Assembly (NCBI GenBank): GCA_964402505.1
Contig: CAYOCP010000010.1
Span: 62,001 to 126,000, forward strand
Direction: 5' to 3'
Length of the DNA stretch: 64,000 bases
DNA from: SLRI01 sp964402505
GTDB lineage: Bacteria; Pseudomonadota; Alphaproteobacteria; Geminicoccales; Geminicoccaceae
Shown here piece by piece: positions 21,124 to 28,068 of the stretch. Each line of letters opens with the position of its first letter. Position 1 is the stretch's first letter. The notes below the pieces were generated by a model, which ran no database searches, was not told where the DNA came from, and saw nothing but the letters and a program-made list of their open reading frames with translations. Position numbers and translations under genes: made by a program.

Positions 21124-21870
21124 TCAGCCGCCGACCATGAGCCTGACGATCTCGTTGTGGTCGGTCTCGGCCGGCCGCCGCTCGCCGGCCTTGATGCCGC
21201 GGCGGAGCACGAGGATGCGGTCGGCGACGTCGAAGATGTCGACGAGGTTGTGGCTGATGAAGAGGATCGCCACCCCCTGCTCCTTCAGCCGCAGGATCAG
21301 CTCCTTGACCTTGCGCTGCTCGGGCACGCCCAGAGCCGCCGTCGGCTCGTCCATGATCAGGAGCTCGGCCTTCCAGTAGATGGCGCGGCCGATGGCGACC
21401 GCTTGGCGCTGGCCGCCCGAGAGGTTGCGCACCGGCTCGCGCAGCTTGCGCCTCGGGATGTCGATATCCAGGGTCTCGAGCACCTCGTGCGCGACGCTGC
21501 GCATCGTCGCCCGGTCGAGTCGCTTCAGGCCGAGGAAGGAGACCAGGGGCTCGCGGCCGAGGAACACATTGGCTCCGACGTCGAGATTGTCGGCCAGCGC
21601 CAGGTCCTGATAGATGGTCTCGATGCCCGTCTCGCGCGCTTGCCGCGGGTTCTCGAAGCGGACGCGCGAGCCCTTGAACCGGATCTCGCCCTCGTCCGGC
21701 TGATGCACGCCCGAGACCGCCTTGATGAGCGTCGACTTGCCGGCGCCGTTGTCGCCGGCCAGCGCCAGGACCTCGCCCCGGGCCAGATCGAAGCTCACCC
21801 GCTCGAGCGCGTGCACCCCGCCGAAGCGCTTCGAGAGCTCGTGGCAGCGCAGGATCGGCTCAGTCGGCAT
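21124..21870 (-). CDS. Sugar ABC transporter ATP-binding protein (single domain)
   Basis: A 248-residue CUT2-type ATPase with only one nucleotide-binding domain, unlike the tandem RbsA type used in the other two cassettes here. It has Walker A GDNGAGKST, signature LSGGQRQ, Walker B LLIMDEP and a switch His in FISHN. The FrcA-like single-domain form would work as a homodimer. Its start overlaps the permease stop by 11 bases (21860-21870). It energises the permease and binding protein encoded just upstream. Confidence 0.93.
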   Translation of the reverse strand: MPTEPILRCHELSKRFGGVHALERVSFDLARGEVLALAGDNGAGKSTLIKAVSGVHQPDEGEIRFKGSRVRFENPRQARETGIETIYQDLALADNLDVGANVFLGREPLVSFLGLKRLDRATMRSVAHEVLETLDIDIPRRKLREPVRNLSGGQRQAVAIGRAIYWKAELLIMDEPTAALGVPEQRKVKELILRLKEQGVAILFISHNLVDIFDVADRILVLRRGIKAGERRPAETDHNEIVRLMVGG

Positions 21871-22882
21871 CGCGACGCTCCCCCGTCAGCCGGTCGCGCG
21901 ACTGGTCGATCAGGACCGAGACGATGATGACGATGCCGACGGCGACGAACTGCCAGAAAGGCTCGACATCGATGAAGACGAGCCCGTACTGGATGACGGC
22001 GATGATGAAGGCACCGATCACCGTGCCGATGATGGTGCCCGAGCCGCCGAAGAGCGAGGCGCCGCCGATCACCACGGCAGCGATGGAATCCAGGAGGATG
22101 GGCTCGCCCGCCTGCGCGGCGCCCGCCGAGAAGCGGGAGGTGTAGAGCATGCCGGCGATGCCGGCCGTGGTCGCCGAGATCATGTAGAGCACGAGGGTGT
22201 GGCGGCGCACGTTGATGCCGGAGCGCACCGCCGCCACCCGGTTGCCGCCGATCGCATAGGTGTATTGGCCGAAGCGCGACTGGCTCAGCGTCCAGTGCAT
22301 GACGATCACGACGAGAAGCGCGATGACGACCGGCAGCGGCACGCCCAGGAGCTTGCCGTTGCCCATGGCGAAGAGCCAGGGATTGTTGACCGGCACCGTC
22401 GTGCCGCCGGCGATGAGAAAGCCGGCGCCACGGGCGACGCCGAACATGCCGAGCGTGCCGATGAAGGGCGGCACCTTCAGCCTCGAGATCAGCGTGCCGT
22501 TGATCAGGCCCGGCACCAGCGCCACCAGAAAGGCCGCGAGGATGCCGAGCAGCAGGGCGAAGGCGGGATCGATGGGCGTGGCCGCCTGCATGACCCGGGC
22601 CATGACCACCGCCGCCAGCCCCATGACGAAGCCGACCGAGAGGTCGATGCCGCCGGCGATGATGACGAAGGTCTGGCCGAGCCCGAGCAGCAAGGGAAAG
22701 GCCGCGAAGAGCGCGATGCTCTGCACGTTGTAGGGGTTGATCAGGAACGAGATGCCGTATCGCCCTCGCGCCCAGATCTCGAAGAAGACCAGAAGGCCGA
22801 GGAGAAAGAGCCAGGGCCAGGCGCGCAGGAGCAGGTCGAGGGCGGGATGGCGCCCGCCCTCGTCCGCCTCGCGGTTCCTCAC
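21860..22882 (-). CDS. Sugar ABC transporter permease (CUT2/RbsC type)
   Basis: A 340-residue inner-membrane protein with about eight to ten hydrophobic segments. It carries the family stretches IIAGGIDLSVGFVMGLAAVVM, GLINGTLISRLKVPPFIGTLG, and GGASLFGGSGTIIGTVIGAF near the C-terminus. It is the middle gene of an SBP-permease-ATPase operon, 15 bases after the binding protein, and overlaps the ATPase gene. It imports a monosaccharide or polyol. The neighbouring isomerase and Gfo/Idh genes suggest inositol-like or rare sugars, but that is inference. Confidence 0.93.
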   Translation of the reverse strand: MRNREADEGGRHPALDLLLRAWPWLFLLGLLVFFEIWARGRYGISFLINPYNVQSIALFAAFPLLLGLGQTFVIIAGGIDLSVGFVMGLAAVVMARVMQAATPIDPAFALLLGILAAFLVALVPGLINGTLISRLKVPPFIGTLGMFGVARGAGFLIAGGTTVPVNNPWLFAMGNGKLLGVPLPVVIALLVVIVMHWTLSQSRFGQYTYAIGGNRVAAVRSGINVRRHTLVLYMISATTAGIAGMLYTSRFSAGAAQAGEPILLDSIAAVVIGGASLFGGSGTIIGTVIGAFIIAVIQYGLVFIDVEPFWQFVAVGIVIIVSVLIDQSRDRLTGERRDAD

Positions 22883-22897
22883 GTCAGGAAACTCGGC

Positions 22898-23881
22898 TCA
22901 TTCCGAGTAGATTCGCGCCCGCACGTCCGGATCGTCGATGTTGTCGGCGTTCATGACGGTGAAGCCGGTGCCGATCGAGGTCGGGATCTTCTCGCCGTCG
23001 ATGGCCGCCACCGCCGCCTTCACCCCCTCGTAGCCGATGTCGTAGGGGTGCTGGGCGATCGCCATGTCGATCAGCCCGCTCTTGATGTCGTCGACGATGC
23101 GCATCGGCGTGTCGAAGGCCACCACCTTGATCTCGCCGGTCTTGCCGAGCGCCTTGACGCCGTCGGCGGCACCGATGGCCGAGAAGAGGTTGGCGCCGAA
23201 CACGCCGGCCAGATCGGGATTGCGGGCGTAGACCGCCTGCACCTGGGCCGCCGCCTTGTTGGCGTCGTCGTCGTTGAACTGCGTCTCGAGCACCTCGATG
23301 TCGGGGAACTCCTCCTGCATCGCCTCCTTGAAGCCCTCCTCGCGCTGGTCGGTGGTCGAGATGCCGGGCTTGACGTTGGCGACATAGACCTTGCCCTTGC
23401 CGCCGAGCGCCTCGCCCAGCGCCTCGCCGGCCATCTTGCCGCCCAGCACATTGTCGGAGGCGACATAGCTCAAGGGAAAATCGCCCTCGCCCTCGCCATC
23501 CTGATACTTGCCGTCGCCGATGAAGGTGTCGACCGTGATCACCTTGATCCCCGCGTCAACCGCCTGGCGCAGCGGCGCTATGAGCTGCTGCTTGTCGGTG
23601 GGTGCAATCAGGATGACGTCCGGCTGACGCGCGATCACCGCCTGCAGCACCGGCACCTGGACGGTCGGGTTGAACTCCGGACCGCCCTGGAAGAGGAGCT
23701 CGACCCCGAGCTCGTCGGCCGCCGCCTGCGCCCCCTTCTCCATGGTGATGTAGAAGGCGTCCGTGGTCAGCCCCGGAATGAGCGCCACCACCGGCTTGTC
23801 CTGAGCCTGCCCCGCCGAGCCCAAGGCAACGGCGCCGATGGCCAAGGCCACGAGCGCACCGAGCGTCCTCCGCGTTTCCAT
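22898..23881 (-). CDS. Sugar ABC transporter substrate-binding protein
   Basis: A 327-residue Peripla_BP_4 (ribose-binding type) receptor. The signal peptide METRRTLGALVALAIGAVAL is cleaved near GQAQ. The mature start KPVVALIPGLTTDAFYITM and PDVILIAPTDKQQLIAPLRQ fit the type. ATG 23881 has GGGAGG five to six bases upstream; the longer frame to 23926 lacks family sequence. First gene of its operon. The ligand pocket has acidic and aromatic residues as in pentose/hexose receptors, but the sugar cannot be named. Confidence 0.92.
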   Translation of the reverse strand: METRRTLGALVALAIGAVALGSAGQAQDKPVVALIPGLTTDAFYITMEKGAQAAADELGVELLFQGGPEFNPTVQVPVLQAVIARQPDVILIAPTDKQQLIAPLRQAVDAGIKVITVDTFIGDGKYQDGEGEGDFPLSYVASDNVLGGKMAGEALGEALGGKGKVYVANVKPGISTTDQREEGFKEAMQEEFPDIEVLETQFNDDDANKAAAQVQAVYARNPDLAGVFGANLFSAIGAADGVKALGKTGEIKVVAFDTPMRIVDDIKSGLIDMAIAQHPYDIGYEGVKAAVAAIDGEKIPTSIGTGFTVMNADNIDDPDVRARIYSE

Positions 23882-24023
23882 GATCCCTCCCTTCTCCCAC
23901 CCGCCCACTGCCTGCGCGGGCATCATGGCAATGGCTTATCAATGCCGTGTCGGGAGGGCAAGGAGGACGCTCGGCCAGATCCGGCGGATCTCCCTACGGC
24001 CCCGCGGCACGACCAAAGCAGTA

Positions 24024-24312
24024 TCAGGCCGCCGTGAGCTCGACCTTGCCGAGGGTGTCGAGCTCCGCGTGCTTCCTGACCTGCCACAGGTCGTCCTTGC
24101 CTTGCATGGCGAGCCAGAGCTCTCGGGGGAACGGCCCGGGGCTTTGGCGAGGCGCAGCGCCATCTCGGGACTGATGCCGCTCCTGCCAACGAGAATGCGG
24201 TTCAAGGTGGAGGCGGATACCCCGATGCGGCCGCCAGCGCACGGCCACTCAGCTTGTTCGGCTCCACATAGACTTCATTAATAAACTCACCTGGATGCGG
24301 GGGATCATGCAT
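24024..24312 (-). pseudogene. higA: Frameshifted HigA-type antitoxin remnant
   Basis: Reading the minus strand from ATG 24312 gives MHDPPHPGEFINEVYVEP and then NKLSGRALAAA. The frame breaks near 24226 (one base missing) and continues as GVSASTLNRILVGRSGISP, then EMALRLAKAPGRSPES. It breaks again near 24121 and ends as WLAMQGKDDLWQVRKHAELD to a stop at 24024. The pieces in order are a complete HigA-like XRE helix-turn-helix antitoxin (about 96 residues) spread over three frames. It is therefore a decayed gene. The adjacent higB toxin is also only a fragment. Confidence 0.82.
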
Positions 24313-24317
24313 GGCGA

Positions 24318-24428
24318 TCAGCGGTGGTCCTCATAATCCAAAAGGCAGGCGTGCCCGCCTCCGAACGGGAAGGTCACGCGCCGGTACCCGTTCACCCAGA
24401 CCGACCAGCGGCCGCGAACCGTCCCTTT
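24318..24428 (-). pseudogene. higB: C-terminal fragment of a HigB-type (RelE fold) toxin
   Basis: Thirty-six residues starting KGTVRGRWSVWVNGYRRVTF and ending in LDYEDHR before TGA 24318-24320 match the conserved end of HigB toxins (typically KGDRKGRWSV... and VDYEDYH). The N-terminal two-thirds is missing; upstream sequence to 24480 shows no toxin-like frame. It lies six bases before the higA remnant, the normal toxin-antitoxin order. The pair is a decayed, presumably non-functional module. Confidence 0.72.
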
Positions 24429-24479
24429 CGATATTTGGCGGCGCCGTCCGTGGCAGGCGCTGCTCCAACAAAAGCCGAC

Positions 24480-24510
24480 GGGGCGTGGGGAAGATCATCT
24501 TCCCCACATT
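24480..24510 (-). repeat. 31-base hairpin element, copy 1
   Basis: A perfect inverted repeat with 11-base arms (GTGGGGAAGAT / ATCTTCCCCAC, one-base centre) occupies 24485-24507, four bases past the stop of the LVIVD gene. It shares a 31-base context (GGGGCG...CATT) with the copy at 25860-25890. All five differences are transitions, and four of them form two compensating base-pair changes. Both copies sit just after a stop codon, so a 3'-end or REP-like role is likely. Confidence 0.75.
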
Positions 24511-24514
24511 CTCC

Positions 24515-25774
24515 TCATCCCCCATACTCCAGAATGAACATCCCGCCATTGTAGTCGTTGCTGTAGACGAGGCCGTCCTTGTCCACAAACACGTCGCAGG
24601 ACTGGATGACCTTCTTCCGGTTGGGGCGGTGGTCCATGAGCTTTCTGGGCTCGGGGGGGACCCAGACGGCGGTTTCTTCGGGGCGGAGCTCGTTCCTGAT
24701 GTCGAAGACCCGGATGCCGGCGTTCTGCCAGGTGGTGAAGATGAGCTCGGAGCTGACGAGGCCCTCGGGGCGGTTCTCGTAGAGGTTGTGGGGGCCGAAA
24801 TGGCCGCCCTTGGCGACGTAGTCGGCCTCGGTCGGCTGCGGGAAGGTGGAGAGGCTGACGGGGTTCGCTGGCACGCGGATGTCCATCATCCAGATGTGCT
24901 TGACCCCGTCCTCCTGGTGGTCGAGCACGGCCTCGTCGAGGACGACGAGGAGCTCGCGGTCGGGCAGCGGCAGGCAGTTGTGGGTGCCGCCGCCGAAGGG
25001 GGGCGACCAGTTCTTGTGGACGACGAGCTCGGGCTTCGCCCGGTCGGCGACGTCGATGACGACGAGCCCGGCGTCGCGCCACGCGGCGTACGCCGTGTCG
25101 TTGGCGATGATCGCATGGTGCAGGCCGAAGCGGCGGGTCGGCTCCCAGGTGGGGGTCTCGCCGCCGGCGGTGTGCATGCCGGGCAGCCAGTAGCGGCCGG
25201 CCTCCTTGGGATTGGTCGGGTCGGCCATGTCGACGGTCATGAAGATGTAGTCGGTGTAGCCGTCGAGGAGGGCCGAGACATAGGCCCAGCGGCCGCCCGT
25301 GTACCAGATGCGGTGGATGCCGCCGCCGTCCACCGGCATGAATCCGATCCGCTTCGGCTCGCCCGCCTTGGAGATGTCGTAGACCGCCATGCCGGCGGTC
25401 CAGTCGCGGCCGGTGCCGGGCTTGGCGGCGGTGCCGACCTTGTCGCCGAGCGAGCCCTTGTAATAGGCGTGCTCGTCGGCGAACTCGGCGGCGGCGAACA
25501 TGTCCTTGGCGTTGATGACCAGCAGGAGATCGTCGGCCGTCTGCAGGTGGATGTTCCAGGTGTTCGCCGGAGCCTGATGGTAGCCCGCGGGCTTCGGGTT
25601 CCTCGGGTCGCGCAGGTCGATGACGCTGAAGCCCCTGGAGAACATGTGGCCCGTATAGGCGAAGCCCTTCCAGACCATGAGCTGCACGCCGTCGGGCCGG
25701 CCGCCCTGGTCGCTGTGGCCGATCAGGCGCATGTTGCGGGCGAAGTCGGGTTTCGGCAGATCGTGGCTCGGCAT
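24515..25774 (-). CDS. LVIVD-repeat beta-propeller protein, function unknown
   Basis: A 419-residue protein with repeated blades of the LVIVD type, for example AYTGHMFSRGFSVIDLRDP, MAVYDISKAGEPKRIGFMPV, LVVIDVADRAKPELV and AGIRVFDIRNELRPEE. No signal peptide is seen, so it is probably cytoplasmic. His and Asp residues recur (GGGIHRIWY, FGLHHAIIAN, GGGTHNCLPLPDR, FGPHNLYENR) at blade junctions. This suggests a metal or ligand site like that of selenium-binding-protein or lactonase propellers, but no enzyme activity can be assigned. AGGAAACC precedes the ATG. It follows the second sugar ABC cassette, with a terminator-like structure in between, and may process the imported compound. Confidence 0.75.
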   Translation of the reverse strand: MPSHDLPKPDFARNMRLIGHSDQGGRPDGVQLMVWKGFAYTGHMFSRGFSVIDLRDPRNPKPAGYHQAPANTWNIHLQTADDLLLVINAKDMFAAAEFADEHAYYKGSLGDKVGTAAKPGTGRDWTAGMAVYDISKAGEPKRIGFMPVDGGGIHRIWYTGGRWAYVSALLDGYTDYIFMTVDMADPTNPKEAGRYWLPGMHTAGGETPTWEPTRRFGLHHAIIANDTAYAAWRDAGLVVIDVADRAKPELVVHKNWSPPFGGGTHNCLPLPDRELLVVLDEAVLDHQEDGVKHIWMMDIRVPANPVSLSTFPQPTEADYVAKGGHFGPHNLYENRPEGLVSSELIFTTWQNAGIRVFDIRNELRPEETAVWVPPEPRKLMDHRPNRKKVIQSCDVFVDKDGLVYSNDYNGGMFILEYGG

Positions 25775-25791
25775 GGTTTCCTCGCGCTCTC

Positions 25792-25823
25792 AAAAAGAAT
25801 CTGGGGAGGCGGCGCCTCCCCAG
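25792..25823 (-). terminator. Terminator-like hairpin directly before the LVIVD gene
   Basis: On the minus strand CTGGGGAGGC-GCC-GCCTCCCCAG (25823-25801) is followed by ATTCTTTTT (to 25792), a classic intrinsic terminator. It ends only 18 bases from the LVIVD ATG. It would either end the ABC transcript or act as an attenuator for the downstream gene. Confidence 0.7.
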
Positions 25824-25887
25824 GCCCCACCGTTACTTTTATTTTTCAAGAGTTCTGGTGGGGCGCGGGGAGGATCATCCTCCTCGC
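25801..25887 (-). ncRNA. Three directly abutting stem-loops (structured intergenic RNA candidate)
   Basis: Three inverted repeats follow each other with no gap. 25865-25887 has 11-base arms with one G-U-type mismatch and is copy 2 of the 31-base element. 25824-25864 has GCCCCACC/GGTGGGGC arms around a 25-base A+T-rich loop. 25801-25823 has 10-base arms and a three-base loop. On the minus strand the last is followed by a T tract and then the ribosome-binding site of the LVIVD gene. The exact abutment would allow coaxial stacking. It may be a REP/BIME-like mobile palindrome or a regulatory leader. Confidence 0.6.
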
Positions 25888-25890
25888 ATT
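25860..25890 (-). repeat. 31-base hairpin element, copy 2
   Basis: This is the second copy of the GGGGCG-hairpin-CATT element (hairpin 25865-25887), eight bases past the stop of the ABC binding-protein gene. Compared with copy 1, two base pairs of the stem have changed on both sides (T-A to C-G and A-T to G-C), and one G-C has become G-T. Confidence 0.72.
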
Positions 25891-25898
25891 TCTTTCGT

Positions 25899-27005
25899 TC
25901 AGTCGACGCCCCAGATCTTCCGATACGCGTCGGTGTAGCCGTTGTCCGGGTCGTAGATGTTGTCCGGCCCGCCATCGAAGGCGATGTTCTCCGGCGTGAA
26001 GAGGTGCGGTGGTGCCACGTAGCCGCTGTCCTTCTCGCCGGCGAGCGCCCGGTTCGCCTCGTCGACCACCTGCCAGCCCTGCAGACGCAGGGGCTCGGCC
26101 ACCGTGCCGATCTGGTACTGCACGTCGCGGATCCGCTGGAAGGCCGCCTCGCTGCCGTCGCCGGCCGAGATGTTGCGGGGATTGCCGTCGCCCTCGATGC
26201 CGGCCGCCGCCAGGGCCGGCGCCATGAAATCGAAGGTCAGGTCGTTGATGCTGAGCGCGTGGGTCCACTTGTCGCCGTAGCGCTGCAGGAGGGCCGTCGT
26301 CAGCGGCGGCATCCGGGTGGCGGTGTCACTGAGCGGCGTGTCGACATATTCCAGCAGCGTGCAGGTCTCGCACGCCTCGATGATCTCGGCCATGGCGTCG
26401 GCCTTGGCGACGGCGATCTCGTAGACGCTGTCGGTGAAGACGACGGCACCGGCCTTGCCGTCACTGTCGGCGACCGCCAGGGAGCCCGCGGCCTTCGCCA
26501 CCTCGAGCGGGTCGGTCGTGATGTTGGTGAAGATCGGCAGGCTGTCGTGCGGTCCGGCCTTGGCGTAGGAGTGCCAGCCGACCAGCACGATGCCCTGCTT
26601 CGCCGCCTCCTCGATCGCCGCCGCCTGCTCGTTGGCGTCGATGCCGCCGAGGACGATGATATCGGGCTGCAGCGCCATGGCCTGCCCGAGGGCGCTCGAG
26701 CGGCCCGAGACGGTGCCCTGGCCGTCGAGCTCGCGATAGGTCCAGCCGATCACGCCGGAAGCCTCCTCGACCGCGACGCCGACGCCGCGGGCACCGCCGT
26801 TGCGCTGGTCGGTCGAGACGAAGACGACGCTCTTGCCGGGCACCGCCGCCGGCCCCTGGGTCGGTCCGTCCCAGGGCGGGTTCGGCTTGCTCGCCGCCTC
26901 GACATAGGCCTTGGCTTCGGCCACCGCGTCGGCCGCGGCCGGCGCCGTCCAGACGGTCTGGCCGAGCAGCGCCAGGGCCGTCCCCAGCATCAGATACTTA
27001 CCCAT
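25899..27005 (-). CDS. Sugar-type ABC transporter substrate-binding protein
   Basis: A 368-residue exported receptor. The signal peptide MGKYLMLGTALALLGQTVW is cleaved near PAAADA. The Peripla_BP_4/LacI-type fold is shown by GKSVVFVSTDQRNGGARGVG, LQPDIIVLGGIDANEQAAAI and GIVLVGWHSYAKAG. A CETC motif near residue 215 (one turn apart) could form a disulfide. It overlaps the permease gene by eight bases (ATGGGTAA). The last gene of the ATPase-permease-SBP operon, an order opposite to that of the first cassette. The ligand is unknown; the neighbouring propeller protein is the only contextual clue. Confidence 0.88.
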   Translation of the reverse strand: MGKYLMLGTALALLGQTVWTAPAAADAVAEAKAYVEAASKPNPPWDGPTQGPAAVPGKSVVFVSTDQRNGGARGVGVAVEEASGVIGWTYRELDGQGTVSGRSSALGQAMALQPDIIVLGGIDANEQAAAIEEAAKQGIVLVGWHSYAKAGPHDSLPIFTNITTDPLEVAKAAGSLAVADSDGKAGAVVFTDSVYEIAVAKADAMAEIIEACETCTLLEYVDTPLSDTATRMPPLTTALLQRYGDKWTHALSINDLTFDFMAPALAAAGIEGDGNPRNISAGDGSEAAFQRIRDVQYQIGTVAEPLRLQGWQVVDEANRALAGEKDSGYVAPPHLFTPENIAFDGGPDNIYDPDNGYTDAYRKIWGVD

Positions 27006-28068
27006 CGTTCTCGCCTCCCTTCGGCGGGTTGGTGGTGGTGCGCGCGAGCGATCGCACGGTCGCCCGCTTGCGCTGGGCGTAGCCGGCGATGCCGATCGCC
27101 AGCACCAGCGTGACGCCGTTGAAGAGCGGCTCGACCCAGAACTCGCCGCCCATCTGCTGGATGCCGGAAATGCCGACGGCGAGCACGGCGACGCCGACGA
27201 TCGTCCCCCAGATATTGACCCGGCCGGGCTTGATCGTGGTCGAGCCCAGAAAGGCCCCGACCAGCGCCGGCAAGAGGTACTCGAGCCCGACGCTGGCCTG
27301 GCCGATGCGCAGCCGGGCCGCCAGCACGACGCCGGCGATGGCGCAAAGGAAGCCCGAGGCGACGAAGGCGCCGACGACGTAGCGCCGCGTCGGAATGCCG
27401 TTGAGCGCGGCGGCGCGCGGATTGGCGCCGATGGCGTAGAGGTAGCGGCCGATCGGCAGATGCTCGGCGATCACCCAGAGCACGAGCGCCACGATCAGCA
27501 CGTAATAGGCGGCGATCGGGATGGCGAGGATCTGGGTCGTGTAGAGGCCGGTGAAGCCGGGCGGCAGCGAGCCGATGATCTGCCGGCCCTCGGTGTACCA
27601 GAAGGCGATGGCGTAGAGCACGGTGCCGGTGCCGAGCGTGGCGATGAAGCTGTCGATCTGCGCCATCTCGACCAGAAGGCCGTTGAGCAGACCGAGCAGG
27701 CAGCCCAGCAGCAGCACGACGAGCACGGCCAAAGGCCAAGTCAGGCCGAGCTGCGTTTGCAGGCTGATCGCCAGCACGTGCCAGAGCACGATGCCGTAGC
27801 CGACCGTGAGGTCGATCCGCCCGGTCATCATCGGGATCATCGCGGCCAGCGACAGAAGCGCGATGATGGCCTTGTCGCCCAGGATCGAGCGCAGGTTCAA
27901 AAGGGTCGGGAAGGTCTCGGGCAAGGCCAGGGAGAAGACGACGATGAGAAGGACGGTCAGGATGGGGAGGCCGTAGACCGGCAGCAGCCGGACCAGCCGC
28001 TGCAGCGGCCCGAGCCCGGCGAGGTCGGCCCGCGTCGGCTCGAGGGCATTCGATCGGAGCGACTGCAT
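26998..28068 (-). CDS. Sugar ABC transporter permease (CUT2/RbsC type)
   Basis: A 356-residue polytopic protein with family landmarks MIPMMTGRIDLTVGYGIVLW, GLLNGLLVEMAQIDSFIATLG and VGAFLGSTTIKPGRVNIWGT. It follows the ATPase gene with no intervening base (28068/28069) and overlaps the binding protein. In the usual RbsC motif the residues before the DL(S/T)VG loop are AGGI; here they are TGRI, a mild divergence also visible in the rest of the cassette. Confidence 0.9.
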   Translation of the reverse strand: MQSLRSNALEPTRADLAGLGPLQRLVRLLPVYGLPILTVLLIVVFSLALPETFPTLLNLRSILGDKAIIALLSLAAMIPMMTGRIDLTVGYGIVLWHVLAISLQTQLGLTWPLAVLVVLLLGCLLGLLNGLLVEMAQIDSFIATLGTGTVLYAIAFWYTEGRQIIGSLPPGFTGLYTTQILAIPIAAYYVLIVALVLWVIAEHLPIGRYLYAIGANPRAAALNGIPTRRYVVGAFVASGFLCAIAGVVLAARLRIGQASVGLEYLLPALVGAFLGSTTIKPGRVNIWGTIVGVAVLAVGISGIQQMGGEFWVEPLFNGVTLVLAIGIAGYAQRKRATVRSLARTTTNPPKGGENDG

